In this document: positions 5,609 to 6,195 of the stretch, piece after piece
Numbering within the stretch: position 1 is the stretch's first letter
Layout: the number at the start of each line of letters is the position of its first letter
Origin: Rhodospirillaceae bacterium
GTDB lineage: Bacteria; Pseudomonadota; Alphaproteobacteria; Micavibrionales; Micavibrionaceae
Length of the DNA: 6,195 nt
Direction of reading: 5' to 3'
Assembly: GCA_003452275.1 (NCBI GenBank)
Contig: DMIT01000201.1
Coordinates: 1 to 6,195 of the forward strand
Notes under the pieces: generated by a model
Databases searched by the model: none
Seen by the model: the letters and a program-made list of their open reading frames with translations, nothing else
Told to the model about the DNA's origin: nothing
Position numbers and translations under genes: made by a program

Positions 5609-6195
5609 TTTTGTCGTCGTACTGGTGGTGGTTGAAGAAGATGTTCCCGTGGAAGAAGTCGTTCCCCCTGTTGACGTGGTAGAAGATTGGGATGATGCAC
5701 GGCTGACCGATGACAATGATCTATCGAACAGGAGTCTGACACGATCATTGCCGTTCAGAAATTCAACTCCGTTTTCAACGATATTGACCTGCCATTCAAT
5801 TCCGCCCAATACGACATTCTTGCCCTGCGTCACCACGCGGCTGCCGCCCGGGCCGTTCAGGATGGCTTTTTTATCGGAATGCGATGAAATCACGAATCCT
5901 TCCAATGCCTGCCGTTTCTCAACCGGTTTGATATATTGTTGCGGATCACTGGCCCCCGAGACGACGACCGCTTTGGTGTCCTTGTTCACCGCCACGTCTG
6001 ATGTTCCACGGATCGGAATGACCAATACACCGCGTGCGCCGTCATGATAAATTCTGACGTCTTCGATAATCTCGCCCGTACGAACAGGTGACCAGTTGAT
6101 CGTCAAGGCGCAGGCTTCAATCGGTTTCAGAACCGTGTTGGCATGACATCCGCTATTGGCGATGGTCAGGCCTTTGTCGGAACTGCCCAAAGACA
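5606..6195 (-). CDS. Exported pilus/secretion-system protein with ASH/HYDIN-like and PilP/GspC-like domains and a Ser/Thr-rich tail, 5' end outside window
   Basis: The frame is open to the right edge. A TTG at 6190 is probably an internal Leu, so the start and any signal peptide lie outside. Numbered from that codon, residues 1-64 resemble the end of an ASH/HYDIN-type immunoglobulin-like domain: ANSGC, a second Cys in KPIEACALTINWSP, then TGE...VRIYHDG and VLVIPIRGTS. C15 and C27 could form a disulfide, fitting an exported protein. After a linker, residues about 98-157 carry ILNGPGGSRVV, QGKNVVLGG, a WQVNIVENGVEF strand and VRLLFD. This pattern recalls the small beta domain of PilP and GspC that contacts the secretin. 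The last 37 residues are Ser/Thr/Gly low complexity (28 Ser or Thr) ending in Lys. As the neighbour of the ATPase, it fits the PilP slot of type IVb pilus operons. The domain calls are from pattern memory only and are moderate in strength. Confidence 0.6.
   Translation of the reverse strand, partial: SLGSSDKGLTIANSGCHANTVLKPIEACALTINWSPVRTGEIIEDVRIYHDGARGVLVIPIRGTSDVAVNKDTKAVVVSGASDPQQYIKPVEKRQALEGFVISSHSDKKAILNGPGGSRVVTQGKNVVLGGIEWQVNIVENGVEFLNGNDRVRLLFDRSLSSVSRASSQSSTTSTGGTTSSTGTSSSTTTSTTTK
5609..5719 (-). repeat. Low-complexity Ser/Thr-coding tract
   Basis: This stretch encodes the 37-residue C-terminal tail of the exported protein, with 28 Ser or Thr plus a few Gly. On the minus strand it is a degenerate run of ACN and TCN/AGY codons, not an exact tandem repeat, which suggests selection on amino-acid composition. 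Such tracts can vary in length between strains. The opposite strand reads as a Val/Glu/Asp-rich shadow frame with no support as a gene. Confidence 0.7.

Noticed and set aside
5605..5748. Upstream extension of the ATPase frame by 48 residues
   Set aside because: It would overlap the upstream gene out of frame, its residues (many Pro, Arg, His) look like a shadow of the Ser/Thr tract, and the ATG one base after the upstream stop is the better start.
5448..6047. Long plus-strand open frame of 199 codons opposite the exported-protein gene and the ATPase start
   Set aside because: It is antisense to two well-supported coding regions, its Val/Glu/Asp-rich part is just the complement of the Ser/Thr tract, and no known domain is visible.

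Overview
The window reads as ordinary, tightly packed Gram-negative chromosome, probably proteobacterial. An alphaproteobacterium is my guess from the general character of the proteins; nothing in the window proves it. No rRNA, tRNA, CRISPR array, insertion sequence or phage gene was found, and no stretch longer than about 40 bases lacks a gene.

There are two blocks. At the left edge, on the plus strand, lies the C-terminal part of an NAD-dependent epimerase/dehydratase (extended SDR) of the nucleotide-sugar type. It runs convergently into a minus-strand gene for a WecA/WbpL-type polyprenyl-phosphate sugar-1-phosphate transferase, and the two coding regions overlap by 44 bp at their 3' ends. 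Epimerases or reductases of this kind and this transferase family often occur together in O-antigen and exopolysaccharide loci, where they make the first lipid-linked sugar.

The rest of the window (about 1490 to the right edge, minus strand, read right to left) is a type IV pilus / type II secretion-like assembly operon. In transcription order it encodes: a partial exported protein with an ASH/HYDIN-like beta domain, a PilP/GspC-like domain and a Ser/Thr tail; a GspE/PilB/PilQ-family assembly ATPase of 611 aa; a GspF/PilC/PilR-family platform protein of 406 aa; and a single-pass membrane protein of 342 aa with a large cytoplasmic domain and a short periplasmic coiled-coil domain, resembling PilO/BfpC in architecture. 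Gaps are 1, 19 and 9 bp, so the four genes look co-transcribed and in part translationally coupled. The transferase gene follows 35 bp later on the same strand with no visible terminator, so it may be the last gene of the same transcript.

The gene content best fits a type IVb-pilus-like machine (PilP-, PilQ-, PilR- and PilO-like), but no pilin, prepilin peptidase or secretin lies in the window. A type II secretion-like machine is not excluded. The promoter and first genes of the operon lie beyond the right edge. The most unusual items are the domain make-up and low-complexity tail of the exported protein, the basic duplicated motif at the ATPase N-terminus, the unfamiliar cytoplasmic domain of the bitopic protein, and the same-frame GspF/bitopic junction.
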